From: Pseudomonadota bacterium
GTDB lineage: Bacteria; Pseudomonadota; Gammaproteobacteria; Burkholderiales; Burkholderiaceae_C
DNA length: 64,000 bases
Direction: 5' to 3'
Assembly: GCA_023387335.1 (NCBI GenBank)
Contig: JAEWIF010000019.1
Location: forward strand, 69,925-133,924
Shown: positions 47,694 through 59,542 of the stretch, in pieces
Layout of the letters: the number at the start of each line of letters is the position of its first letter
Numbering within the stretch: the stretch's first letter is position 1
Notes under the pieces: model-generated
Told to the model about the DNA's origin: nothing
Database searches by the model: none
The model's input: the letters and a program-made list of their open reading frames with translations, nothing else
Program-made: the position numbers and the translations under genes

Positions 47694-47708
47694 GACGAAG
47701 CTCCAGCC

Positions 47709-48338
47709 TCAGGCTTTCTTCGCCCCCAGCCGCGATTCCTTCCCCGCCAGCAGCCGCTTGATGTTCTCGCGGTGCCGCCACGCCAGCAGCGCCGCCATCG
47801 CGAACAGCGCCAGCACCACCGGCGTCTCCGCATACCACTGGATGCGGTCGCCCAGGAGGAAATACACCGGCGCGAACACCGCCGCCACCAGCGAGGCCAG
47901 CGACGAGTAGCGGAAGAAGAAGGCGATGATCAGCCAGGTCAGGCCGGTGGCGATGCCCAGCAGCCAGTGGATGCCGAACACCGCGCCGATGAACGTGGCC
48001 ACGCCCTTGCCGCCCTGGAAGCGGAAGAACACGGGATACAGGTGGCCGAGGAAGGCGCCCAGCGCGACCAGCGCCACGGTGCCGTCCTCCAGCCCCCAGC
48101 GCTTGCCGTACAGGCGCACCAGCAGCACCGGCACCAGCCCCTTGAGGGCGTCCAGCAGCAGCGTGACGATGGCCGCGGCCTTGCTGCCGGAGCGCAGCAC
48201 GTTGGTGGCGCCGGGGTTCTTGCTGCCGAAGGTGCGCGGGTCCGAGAGGCCCATGACGCGGCTGACGATGACCGCGAAGGCGAGCGAGCCGAGCAGGTAG
48301 GCCGCGAACGCGGCGAGTGCGGGGTACAGGGTGTCCAT
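47709..48338 (-). CDS. plsY: Glycerol-3-phosphate acyltransferase PlsY
   Basis: An inner-membrane enzyme that transfers acyl from acyl-phosphate to glycerol 3-phosphate at the start of phospholipid synthesis. The 209-residue protein has five or more membrane segments and the three PlsY motifs: GSKNPGATNVLRSG, FFRFQGGKGVAT and the C-terminal WRHRENIKRLLAGKE. Confidence 0.95.
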   Translation of the reverse strand: MDTLYPALAAFAAYLLGSLAFAVIVSRVMGLSDPRTFGSKNPGATNVLRSGSKAAAIVTLLLDALKGLVPVLLVRLYGKRWGLEDGTVALVALGAFLGHLYPVFFRFQGGKGVATFIGAVFGIHWLLGIATGLTWLIIAFFFRYSSLASLVAAVFAPVYFLLGDRIQWYAETPVVLALFAMAALLAWRHRENIKRLLAGKESRLGAKKA

Positions 48339-48365
48339 CGGAGCGGGATTTTCGCCGCTTACCGC

Positions 48366-48857
48366 TCAGTCATCCAGCGCACAGTTCACGGGTTTGGCAT
48401 CGAGCAGCTTCACGCAAACCTGCGGATCGATGCCGACCAGGTAGCCGCGCCGCCCGCCGTTGATGGCGATGCGCGGCAAGCCGAGGATGGTCTCCTCGAT
48501 GTAGACCGGCATCTGCCGCCGCGTGCCGAACGGCGAGGTGCCGCCCACCAGGTAGCCGCTGTGGCGGTTGGCCACCTCGGGCTTGCACGGCTCGACCGAC
48601 TTGGCGCCGATCTGGCGCGCCAGGTTCTTGGTGGACACCTTGCGGTTGCCGTGCATCAGCACGATCAGCGGCCTGGCCTTCTCGTCCTCCATCACCAGCG
48701 TCTTGACCACGGTGAAGGGATCGAAGCCGAGCACCTGCGCGCTGTGCGTCGCGCCTCCATGCTCCAGGTACTCGTAGGGATGCTCGGTGAACGGCACGCC
48801 GTTCGCCTTGAGCATCGCGGTGGCGGGCGTTTCGCTGACGTGGTCCTTGCGTGCCAT
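48366..48857 (-). CDS. ybaK: YbaK/ProX-family aminoacyl-tRNA deacylase
   Basis: A 163-residue editing-domain protein that hydrolyses misacylated Cys-tRNA(Pro). It has TVVKTLVMEDE with the catalytic lysine, the GNRKVSTKNLARQIGAK segment and VGGTSPFGTRRQMPVYIEE, all typical of YbaK. It lies 27 bases from plsY and 11 bases after the MurA-like gene on the same strand. Confidence 0.92.
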   Translation of the reverse strand: MARKDHVSETPATAMLKANGVPFTEHPYEYLEHGGATHSAQVLGFDPFTVVKTLVMEDEKARPLIVLMHGNRKVSTKNLARQIGAKSVEPCKPEVANRHSGYLVGGTSPFGTRRQMPVYIEETILGLPRIAINGGRRGYLVGIDPQVCVKLLDAKPVNCALDD

Positions 48858-48868
48858 CGCGGGTCTAT

Positions 48869-50173
48869 TCAGTCGCCCTCGACCCACTCCACGTGGGCCC
48901 CGAGCGCGCGGATGTTCTCGGCGAACTGCGGATGCGCGCGGCGCACCGGCGTGGCGTTGTGGATGACGCTGCGGCCCGGGATGCTGGCCGCCACCATCAG
49001 CAGCGCGATCGCCACGCGGATGATGTAGGGACTGTCGACTTCGGCCGGCGCCAGCGGCTTGCCGCCGAAGGTGATCACGCGGTGCGGGTCGGCCATCACG
49101 GTGTGGGCGCCGAACTTGGACAGCTCGCTGGTCCAGCCCATCGCGCCTTCGTACACCTTGTTCCAGTACATCATGCTGCCCTCGGCGCGCACGCCCAGCG
49201 CGACGAAGATCGGCAGCAGGTCCACCGGCAGGTAAGGCCAGGGCGCGGCTTCGACCTTCTGCAGGATGTTGCGCGTGAACGGCTCGCGCACGCGCAGCTT
49301 GCCCTCGGGCAGCCGGGCACGCGACCAGCCGCCCTCGTGCCGCACTTCCACGCCGAACTTGGCGAAGGTGCGGTCGATCAGCGGAAACTGCTCCGGCGCG
49401 GAGTTGCGCACCTCCACGTTGCCGCCGGTGATGGCGCCCAGCGCCAGGAAGGTCACGGCCTCGTGGAAGTCCTCGATGAAGCGGAATTCGCCGCCGCCCA
49501 GCTTGCCGACGCCGTGCACCGTCAGCCGGCTGGTGCCCACGCCTTCGATCCGCGCGCCCAGCATCCGCATGAACGCGCAGAACTCCTGCACGTGCGGCTC
49601 GCTGGCCGCGTTGTTCAGCGTGCTGGTGCCGTCGGCCAGCGCCGCGCACAGCACGAAGTTCTCGGTGGTGGTGACGCTGGCGTAGTCGGTCCAGTGGTGG
49701 TTGGCGCGCAGCTTGCCGTCGGCGTGCAGCAGCAGGGCGTCGGTGTGCCGCTCGACGCGGGCGCCGAATCGTTCCATCACCTCCACGTGCGGATCGATCT
49801 CGCGCACGCCGAGCGTGCAGCCCTGCACGTCGTTCTCCACCTTGGCCACGCCGAAGCGAGCCAGCAGGCCGGGCACCAGCATGATGGACGAGCGCATTTC
49901 CTGCGGCAGGTGGTGCTGCTTCGGATCGAACTTCGTCTGCGCGTGGTGGAGGTCGAGCACGCCCTTGGCGAAGTCGACCTCGACCTGGCTGCCGAGCTGA
50001 CGGAACACGTCCAGGATCTTGCGGACGTCGGTGATGTCGGTGATGCCGACCAGGCGCACCGGTTCGCGCGTGAGCAGCGTGGCGCAGAGGATGGGCAGCA
50101 CCGCGTTCTTGTTGGCCGAGGGAACGATGCGGCCGGTGAGCGGCGTGCCGCCATGGACGATGAGGTTGGACAT
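48869..50173 (-). CDS. MurA-like UDP-N-acetylglucosamine 1-carboxyvinyltransferase paralogue
   Basis: A 434-residue protein of the EPSP synthase/MurA fold. It keeps K22-N23 (ANKNAVLP), the region around R94 (EMRSSIMLVPGLLARFG) and C119 in VQGCTLGVRE, equivalents of MurA substrate and PEP-binding residues. The aspartate segment reads YLPVDLLP instead of the usual FPTDMQAQ, and the region usually DLRASA reads DSPYIIRVA. It is therefore a divergent paralogue. The canonical gene would be expected elsewhere in the genome. Activity as MurA is possible but not certain. Confidence 0.82.
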   Translation of the reverse strand: MSNLIVHGGTPLTGRIVPSANKNAVLPILCATLLTREPVRLVGITDITDVRKILDVFRQLGSQVEVDFAKGVLDLHHAQTKFDPKQHHLPQEMRSSIMLVPGLLARFGVAKVENDVQGCTLGVREIDPHVEVMERFGARVERHTDALLLHADGKLRANHHWTDYASVTTTENFVLCAALADGTSTLNNAASEPHVQEFCAFMRMLGARIEGVGTSRLTVHGVGKLGGGEFRFIEDFHEAVTFLALGAITGGNVEVRNSAPEQFPLIDRTFAKFGVEVRHEGGWSRARLPEGKLRVREPFTRNILQKVEAAPWPYLPVDLLPIFVALGVRAEGSMMYWNKVYEGAMGWTSELSKFGAHTVMADPHRVITFGGKPLAPAEVDSPYIIRVAIALLMVAASIPGRSVIHNATPVRRAHPQFAENIRALGAHVEWVEGD

Positions 50174-50192
50174 GGCTGGAAAGGGGTGGGGT

Positions 50193-51254
50193 TCAGATCG
50201 CCGGGTCGCGGGCTTCCCAGCGGAGGCGGTCGATCTCGGCCAGCAGCTCCGCCGGCAGCTTCGTGCCCCAGGCGTCGAGGTCTTCGTCCAGCTGCGCCAG
50301 CGAGGTCACGCCGATGATGGTGCTCGCGACCTGCCACTTGCCGTAGCAGAAGGCCAGCGCCATGCGGGCGGGCGTGAGCCCGTGCTCGCGGGCCAGCGCG
50401 TTGTAGCGGCGGGCTCCGGCCAGCGCATCGGCGCGGCCCCAGCGGCCCTGCCGCACGGATTCGAACTTCGCGATGCGCGCGCCGGCCGGCGCCTTGTCGC
50501 CGGTGGTACCCGACGCGTCGTACTTGCCGGTGAGCAGGCCGAAGCCCAGCGGCGAATAGGCCAGCAGCGACACGTTCAGGCGGTGCAGGCTCTCGTCGAG
50601 GCCGTTCTCCACGCTGCGGTTGATCAGGCAGTACGGGTTCTGCACGGTGGCCACGCGCGCCAGGCCGTGCTGCTCGGCCAGGCGGACGAATTCGTGCACG
50701 CCATAGGGCGTTTCGTTGGACAGGCCGATGTGGCGCACCTTGCCGTCGCGCACCAGGCGGTCCAGCGCGACCAGCTGCTCATGGATCGAGGTCTGGGTGC
50801 GCTCCTTGGTCGGGTCGTAGTACATCGAGCCGAAGGCGGGCACGTTGCGCTCGGGCCAGTGGATCTGGTAGAGGTCGATCACCTCGGTCTGCAGGCGCCG
50901 CAACGAGCCCTCGCACGAAGCGGCGATGTCGGCCGCCGTCATGCCCGCGCCTTCGCGGATCCACGGCATGCCGCGCGAGGGGCCCGCCACCTTGGTGGCG
51001 AGCACCAGGCCGCCGCGCCGCGACGGGTTCTTGCGCAGCCAGTTGCCCATGATGGTTTCGGTGGAGCCGCAGGTTTCCTTGCGCGCGGGCACCGAGTACA
51101 TCTCGGCGGTGTCGATGAAGTTGATGCCGCGCTCCACGGCGCGGTCGAGGATGGAATGGGCGTCCGCTTCGGAGACCTGCTCCCCGAACGTCATGGTGCC
51201 GAGACAGATGGGGGTGACGCGCAGGTCGGTCGCGCCGAGCGCGACGAGGTTCAT
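50193..51254 (-). CDS. Aldo/keto reductase (Tas-like)
   Basis: A 353-residue NADPH-dependent oxidoreductase. It begins MNLVALGATDLRVTPICLGTMTFG and has FIDTAEMYSVP containing the catalytic aspartate and tyrosine of the DxxxxY motif, then IDLYQIHWPERNVPAFG and GLSNETPYGV. This pattern matches the Tas/YghZ subgroup. ATG 51254 is listed; ATG 51263 adds three residues. The physiological carbonyl substrate is unknown. Confidence 0.92.
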   Translation of the reverse strand: MNLVALGATDLRVTPICLGTMTFGEQVSEADAHSILDRAVERGINFIDTAEMYSVPARKETCGSTETIMGNWLRKNPSRRGGLVLATKVAGPSRGMPWIREGAGMTAADIAASCEGSLRRLQTEVIDLYQIHWPERNVPAFGSMYYDPTKERTQTSIHEQLVALDRLVRDGKVRHIGLSNETPYGVHEFVRLAEQHGLARVATVQNPYCLINRSVENGLDESLHRLNVSLLAYSPLGFGLLTGKYDASGTTGDKAPAGARIAKFESVRQGRWGRADALAGARRYNALAREHGLTPARMALAFCYGKWQVASTIIGVTSLAQLDEDLDAWGTKLPAELLAEIDRLRWEARDPAI

Positions 51255-51318
51255 GGATGACATGGAACAGGCAGGATGGCGTACAGGCCGCCGTGGGCGA
51301 AGCTGCGCAGAATAAACC

Positions 51319-52056
51319 ATGCCCGAAGGCCCGTCGCTCGTGATCCTGCGTGACAAGGCGCAAGTGTTCGAGGGGCGCCGCATCCTGCGCGTGGAAGGCA
51401 ACACCAAGATGGACACCGCGCGACTGCGCGGCCGCGTGGTGAAGGCGGTGCGCACCTGGGGCAAGCACTTCCTGCTGGAGACCGCCAACGTGTCTTTGCG
51501 CATCCACCTGCTGATGTTCGGCAGTTGGTGCATCGACGAGCGCAAGCCCGACAAGGCGCTGCGCATCGGCCTGGGCTTCGCGGGCGGCCGCGAGCTCAAT
51601 TTCTACAGCTGCGCGGCGCGCCTGGTGGAAGAGCCGCTGGACCTGCTGTACGACTGGAGCGCGGACGTGATGTCCGACCAGTGGGATCCGAAGTTGGCGC
51701 GCAAGCGGCTGCTGCTGCATCCCGACACGCTGGTTTGCGACGCGCTGCTCGATCAGTCGGTCTTTTCCGGCGTGGGCAACATCATCAAGAACGAAGTGCT
51801 GTTCCGCATCCGCGTGCATCCGCTGTCGCGCGTGGGCGCGCTGCCGCCGGCGAAGTTGCGCGAGCTGGTCAAGGAGGCGCGTCAGTACAGCTTTGATTTC
51901 CTGGAGTGGAAGAAGGCGTACGTTCTCAGGAAGCACTGGCTGGCGCATACCAGGCGGATCTGCCCCCGGTGCGAGATTCCGTTCAACAAGGGGCATCTGG
52001 GGGTGACGGATCGGCGCAGCTTCTGGTGCGAGCGCTGCCAGGTGCGCCACGAATGA
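51319..52056 (+). CDS. nei: Fpg/Nei-family DNA glycosylase (endonuclease VIII-like)
   Basis: A 245-residue base-excision repair enzyme. After removal of Met, Pro2 and Glu3 (MPEGPS) form the catalytic pair. GKHFLLE holds the conserved lysine, the helix-two-turn-helix region DQSVFSGVGNIIKNEVLF follows, and a C-terminal zinc finger reads CPRCEIPF ... WCERCQ. The MPEGP start and overall length favour Nei over Fpg. Confidence 0.9.
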   Translation: MPEGPSLVILRDKAQVFEGRRILRVEGNTKMDTARLRGRVVKAVRTWGKHFLLETANVSLRIHLLMFGSWCIDERKPDKALRIGLGFAGGRELNFYSCAARLVEEPLDLLYDWSADVMSDQWDPKLARKRLLLHPDTLVCDALLDQSVFSGVGNIIKNEVLFRIRVHPLSRVGALPPAKLRELVKEARQYSFDFLEWKKAYVLRKHWLAHTRRICPRCEIPFNKGHLGVTDRRSFWCERCQVRHE

Positions 52057-52066
52057 AGCTCCACCA

Positions 52067-52174
52067 ACACCCGAACGCAGAAAGCGCAGAGATCGCGCAG
52101 AAAACGCGGAAACCTTTATTGGTGAATTCTTCCGCGGCCTCTGCGATTCCTCTGCGCTTTCTGCGTACGGGTGT
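52067..52174. repeat. 25-bp inverted repeat between nei and the acyl-CoA synthetase gene
   Basis: The 25 bases at 52067-52091 (including GCAGAAAGCGCAGAG) recur inverted at 52150-52174 with one mismatch, enclosing about 58 bases that contain further partial pairing. It lies between convergent gene ends, nine bases from one stop and ten from the other. It may serve as a bidirectional terminator or be a dispersed repeat. Confidence 0.75.
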
Positions 52175-52182
52175 CCGTCTTC

Positions 52183-53928
52183 CTACGCAGCCGCGGCCCG
52201 CGCCCTCTCCTCTTCCCGCAACCGCAAGACGCGCCGCTGCACCTTCCCGGTAGTGGTCATCGGCAATGCATCGATGAACTCGATCTCCTTCGGGTACTCG
52301 TACGGCGCCAGCTTGCCGCGCACGTGCTGCTGCAGTTCGGCCACCAGCGCGTCGCCCCCTGAATAGCCGGACGCCAGCACCACGAAGGCCTTGACCAGCG
52401 CTCCGCGTTCGGCGTCGGGCTTGGGCACCACCGCGGCGTTGGCCACGGCGGGGTGCTTGACGAGGCAGTTCTCGATCTCGCTCGGGCCGATGCGGTAGCC
52501 GGCGGCCTTGAACACGTCGTCGGCGCGGCCCTGGTACCAGAGGTAGCCGTCCTCGTCGCGCGTGGCCAGGTCGCCGGTGCGGCACCAGTCGCCGGTGTAC
52601 TTGCGCTTGGTGGCGCCGTCGTTGCGCCAGTAGCCGAGGAAGAAGATCGGGTCGGGATCGCCGTGCACGTCGTAGCGGTTCACCGCCACGTCGCCCGCGA
52701 CGCCCGGCGCGCATTCGTTGCCTTCGTCGTCGATCACCGCGACGCGATGGCCCGGATAGGGCCGGCCCATGCTGCCCGCGCGCGCGGGCCAGCCCACGCC
52801 GTTGGCGGTGCGGCCGTTCATGCTGCAGTTGCCGACCACGTAGTTGATCTCGGTCTGGCCGAACATCTCGTTGACGACGACGTTCAGCTGGTCGCGGCAG
52901 TAGGCGAACACCGCGTCGCCGACCGCCTCGCCCGCGCTCATGATCGCCTGCACCTTCAGGCGGAACTGGCGCGAAGGCTCGGGATAGGCCTTCATCATGG
53001 CCTTGAGCGCGGTGGGGAACAGGAAGCTGTGCGTGACGCCGTGCTCCTGCATCAGCGCGAAGGCGAGTTCGGGGCTGAAGCGGCCGTTGTGGGCGACGAT
53101 GGGGCGGCCGAAATAGAGAGCAGGCAGCAGCGCGTCCATCAGTCCGCCGGTCCAGGCCCAGTCGGCCGGGGACCAGAACACGGCGCTCGACGTCGACGAG
53201 GCGTCGGCCGCATCGAAGCCGAACCAGTTCTGGCTGCACACGAATCCCGGCAGGTTGCCGACCAGCGCGCGGTGCGGGATGAGCGCGCCCTTGGGCGGGC
53301 CGGTGGTGCCGCTGGTGTAGATCAGCACCGCGCCTTCGTCGGCCTTGGTCTTCACCGCGGTGAAGCGCGGCTGCTGCTTCGCGAGCTCCACGCCCCAGTC
53401 CAGGTCGGCCTGCAGCGCCGCCGCGCCGACACCCACCAGCGTCTGCAGCTGCGGACAGTTGCCTCGCACCGCGAGCAGGTTGGCGATCGAGCTCTCGTCG
53501 CACAGGGCCACCGTGGCGCCGCTGTCCTGCAGGCGGTACTCCAGCGCCTCGGGGCCGAACAGCATCGAGAGCGGCATCGCGACCGCGCCCATCTGGAAGA
53601 TCGCCATGTAGGCGATGGCGGTCTCGAAGCGCTGCGGCATCACGAGCGCGACGCGATCGCCGCGTCCCACGCCCAGCGACGCGAGCACCTGGCTCAGGCG
53701 GTCGGCCTGCGCCTGCAGCGACGCGAAGGTGAGCACCTTGCCTTCGCGGCCCGCGCCGTGCTGGCGAACCGCGATGCGCGTGGCCGCGTCCGGCGCCTGC
53801 GCCCAGCGCGCGCAGCACGCCTGCGCGATGTTGAAGTGCGCGGGCACCGACCAGCGGAACCCTCCATGCATGCGCGCCCAGTGGTCCTGCACGCGCGTCC
53901 CCATGTCACTGCCCTGACTGACCGCCAT
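52183..53928 (-). CDS. AMP-dependent acyl-CoA synthetase
   Basis: A 581-residue adenylate-forming enzyme that activates a carboxylic acid with ATP and CoA. It has the P-loop-like LIYTSGTTGPPKGALIPH, the FGQTEINYVVGN core, the hinge GYLWYQGRADDVFKAAGYRIGP and the C-terminal catalytic lysine in TTTGKVQRR. It resembles medium-chain/AcsM-type synthetases more than acetyl-CoA synthetase. ATG 53928 is listed and ATG 53904 is an alternative. The acid substrate is unknown. Confidence 0.91.
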   Translation of the reverse strand: MAVSQGSDMGTRVQDHWARMHGGFRWSVPAHFNIAQACCARWAQAPDAATRIAVRQHGAGREGKVLTFASLQAQADRLSQVLASLGVGRGDRVALVMPQRFETAIAYMAIFQMGAVAMPLSMLFGPEALEYRLQDSGATVALCDESSIANLLAVRGNCPQLQTLVGVGAAALQADLDWGVELAKQQPRFTAVKTKADEGAVLIYTSGTTGPPKGALIPHRALVGNLPGFVCSQNWFGFDAADASSTSSAVFWSPADWAWTGGLMDALLPALYFGRPIVAHNGRFSPELAFALMQEHGVTHSFLFPTALKAMMKAYPEPSRQFRLKVQAIMSAGEAVGDAVFAYCRDQLNVVVNEMFGQTEINYVVGNCSMNGRTANGVGWPARAGSMGRPYPGHRVAVIDDEGNECAPGVAGDVAVNRYDVHGDPDPIFFLGYWRNDGATKRKYTGDWCRTGDLATRDEDGYLWYQGRADDVFKAAGYRIGPSEIENCLVKHPAVANAAVVPKPDAERGALVKAFVVLASGYSGGDALVAELQQHVRGKLAPYEYPKEIEFIDALPMTTTGKVQRRVLRLREEERARAAAA

Positions 53929-53955
53929 CGGCGTGCCTCCTATGATTCGGCCGCA

Positions 53956-54861
53956 ATGTACCAACCCCGAAGAACGTCGCGCAGCGAGTTTGTCCCGATC
54001 CGCCAGCTGCGCTACCACGTGCGCGTGTGGGGCGAGCCCGCCGCGGACAAGGTTCCTCTCATCCTCGTCCACGGCTGGATGGACGTGGCGGCCTCCTGGC
54101 AGTTCGTGGTCGACGCGTTCTCGCGCGACCACTACGTCGTCGCTCCCGACTGGCGCGGCTACGGCCTCACGCAGTCGCCCGCCGTCGACAACTACTGGTT
54201 CCCCGACTACCTGGCCGACCTCGACCACCTGCTGGACCACTACGGCGGCGGCAAGCCGGTCGACCTGGTGGGCCACAGCATGGGCGGCAACGTCGCGATG
54301 CTGTACACGGGCGCGCGGCCCGAGCGCATCCGCCGGCTGGTCAACCTGGAAGGCTTCGGCATGCCGGCCACGCGGCCGTCGCAGGCGCCCGGGCGTTACG
54401 CCAAGTGGATGGACGAGATCAAGGCGTTCGGCCGCGGCGAAATGGAACTGAAGTCTTACGACTCGGTGGACGGCGTGGCGCGGCGCCTCATGAAGACCAA
54501 TCGCCGCCTGTCGCAGGACAAGGCGGATTGGCTGGCCCGCCACTGGGCGCGGCAGGACGACGACGGCCGCTGGCGGATCCTGGGCGACGCCGCCCACAAG
54601 ATCACCAATGCCCAGCTGTTCCGCGTGGACGAGGTGCTGGAGCTCTACCGCCGCATCACCTGCCCGGTGCTGATGGTGGAAGCGAGCGACGACAGCCTCG
54701 GCCAGTGGTGGCAGGGCCGATTCACGCGGGCCGAGTTCCATGAACGGCTCCAGGCCGTGCCTCATCTGCAGAAGGCGTGCGTCGGCGACGCGGGCCACAT
54801 GCTCCACCACGACCAGCCGCACGAGCTGGCCGCGCTCATCGAAGAGTTCATCGACCGCTGA
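53956..54861 (+). CDS. Alpha/beta hydrolase
   Basis: A 301-residue alpha/beta-hydrolase-fold protein. The oxyanion-hole motif is ILVHGWMDVAASW, the nucleophile elbow is GHSMGGNVAM, an acidic residue is in VEASDDS and the catalytic histidine is in GDAGHMLHHDQP. It diverges from the acyl-CoA synthetase gene across 27 bases. Esterase, lactonase or dehalogenase-like activity cannot be told apart by sequence. Confidence 0.9.
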   Translation: MYQPRRTSRSEFVPIRQLRYHVRVWGEPAADKVPLILVHGWMDVAASWQFVVDAFSRDHYVVAPDWRGYGLTQSPAVDNYWFPDYLADLDHLLDHYGGGKPVDLVGHSMGGNVAMLYTGARPERIRRLVNLEGFGMPATRPSQAPGRYAKWMDEIKAFGRGEMELKSYDSVDGVARRLMKTNRRLSQDKADWLARHWARQDDDGRWRILGDAAHKITNAQLFRVDEVLELYRRITCPVLMVEASDDSLGQWWQGRFTRAEFHERLQAVPHLQKACVGDAGHMLHHDQPHELAALIEEFIDR

Positions 54862-54958
54862 GCTTCGCCCCTTTCCAGGCTGATGCATTGCGGCCTCAGC
54901 CAGTGGAAAAATTCCGCAGTTGTCCTACTTGCGTGTCGGACATGCGCTGAACCATGGC

Positions 54959-54974
54959 GTAGGAGGACTCCTAC
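54959..54974. promoter_or_regulatory. Palindrome upstream of the DUF2927 gene
   Basis: GTAGGAGGACTCCTAC is a perfect 16-bp palindrome 33 bases before ATG 55008, within the 146-base spacer after the hydrolase gene. Its position suits an operator for the downstream gene. No clear sigma-70 promoter was identified in this spacer. Confidence 0.45.
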
Positions 54975-55007
54975 TCGTAGACTGGCACCAAAGTAGAGGT
55001 GACCCGG

Positions 55008-55943
55008 ATGAGCAGGAAGTTCTGGTCGCTGTGTCTCGCAGCGATTCTCGCGCCCGCAAGCGCTTTTGCCATGGATGACACGGAGCAAGGCCTCGGCACG
55101 CTCTGGGAAGTGCTGTGGCATCAAAGCGGCACGCCCACCCGCATCGTGCGGTGGGAGAACGACATCCGCATGCGGATGACCGGCGTGGAACTGCCGCGTC
55201 ACCGCGAGTACGTGTTGAAGGCCCTGCGCGAGGTCACCGAGACCGCCGGCGTGCGCCTCATCGACGTCACCGACCAGCCGGGCGAGTTCGCCAACCTCAC
55301 GGTCGAGGTCACCCCCGACACGGCGCTGGAGGACAACCAGCCCTGCGTGACCTACCTGGACTTCCGCAGCGAAGCCAAGGTGGACACCGCCAACATCCAG
55401 ATGCGCAGCAAGGACGTCTGGCGCTGCGCGTACCACGAGTCCATGCACCTCATGGGCGTGCGCGGCCATCCCGGCGGCAAGACCGTGCTGAGCTACTTCC
55501 CTTCCAAGGTCGACGGCCTGCTGCCGCTGGATCGCGTGATGCTGCGGGCTTGGTACTCGCCGCGCATGAAGGGCGGCATGACGCCGTTCGAAGCGCTGCC
55601 CGTGCTGGCCGACGAGCTGATTGCCACCGCGGCCGACAAGGTCGCCGCCGCGCAGGTGCGCGACCGCTTCTACGCCACCACCATCGACCAGATGCAGGCC
55701 TACGCCGCCGGCCGCGGCGACATCCCGGCCATCGTCAAGCGCTCAGGCAAGTCCACCGAGGAAGGCATCCGCAACGGCCGCAGCGAGATGAGCTACTTCC
55801 TGGGCGTGGCGTATTTCGAAGGCGCCACCGTCAAGGCCGATCAGAAGCTGGCCCTGAACTGGTTCGAGCGCGCCGCCAGCGCCGGCAACCGCCGCGCGCA
55901 GTCCTACCTGGCCGGGCCCAGCAGCCCCAACAACAACAAGTGA
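55008..55943 (+). CDS. Secreted DUF2927-like zincin with a Sel1 repeat
   Basis: A 311-residue exported protein with signal peptide cleaved after ASAFA. Residues 142-154 read YHESMHLMGVRGH, a zinc-protease HExxH with G150 and a third histidine H154. This resembles the metzincin pattern but has one extra residue before the last histidine. The C-terminal 45 residues (FLGVAYFEGATVKADQKLAL onward) match one Sel1-type helical repeat. ATG 55008 follows a GAGGTGA ribosome binding site. The target is unknown. Confidence 0.78.
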   Translation: MSRKFWSLCLAAILAPASAFAMDDTEQGLGTLWEVLWHQSGTPTRIVRWENDIRMRMTGVELPRHREYVLKALREVTETAGVRLIDVTDQPGEFANLTVEVTPDTALEDNQPCVTYLDFRSEAKVDTANIQMRSKDVWRCAYHESMHLMGVRGHPGGKTVLSYFPSKVDGLLPLDRVMLRAWYSPRMKGGMTPFEALPVLADELIATAADKVAAAQVRDRFYATTIDQMQAYAAGRGDIPAIVKRSGKSTEEGIRNGRSEMSYFLGVAYFEGATVKADQKLALNWFERAASAGNRRAQSYLAGPSSPNNNK

Positions 55944-56067
55944 TCCCAGCGGTGGCGCCCCGGCGGCGCCACTGTTGAGTTGCGGCGGCGCACAGGGCCC
56001 ACGGGACCCTGCTTTCGTGGGCATACTTGCCGGCTTTGCCCGGCCGTGACGGGCACTCCCTTCGCCC

Positions 56068-59526
<3,459 letters not shown>

Positions 59527-59542
59527 CGGTGGAAAGAGTCTG

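Noticed and set aside
47521..47838. Short frames covering the repeat block downstream of plsY
   Set aside because: They translate inverted repeats and antisense plsY and have no start signal or family resemblance.
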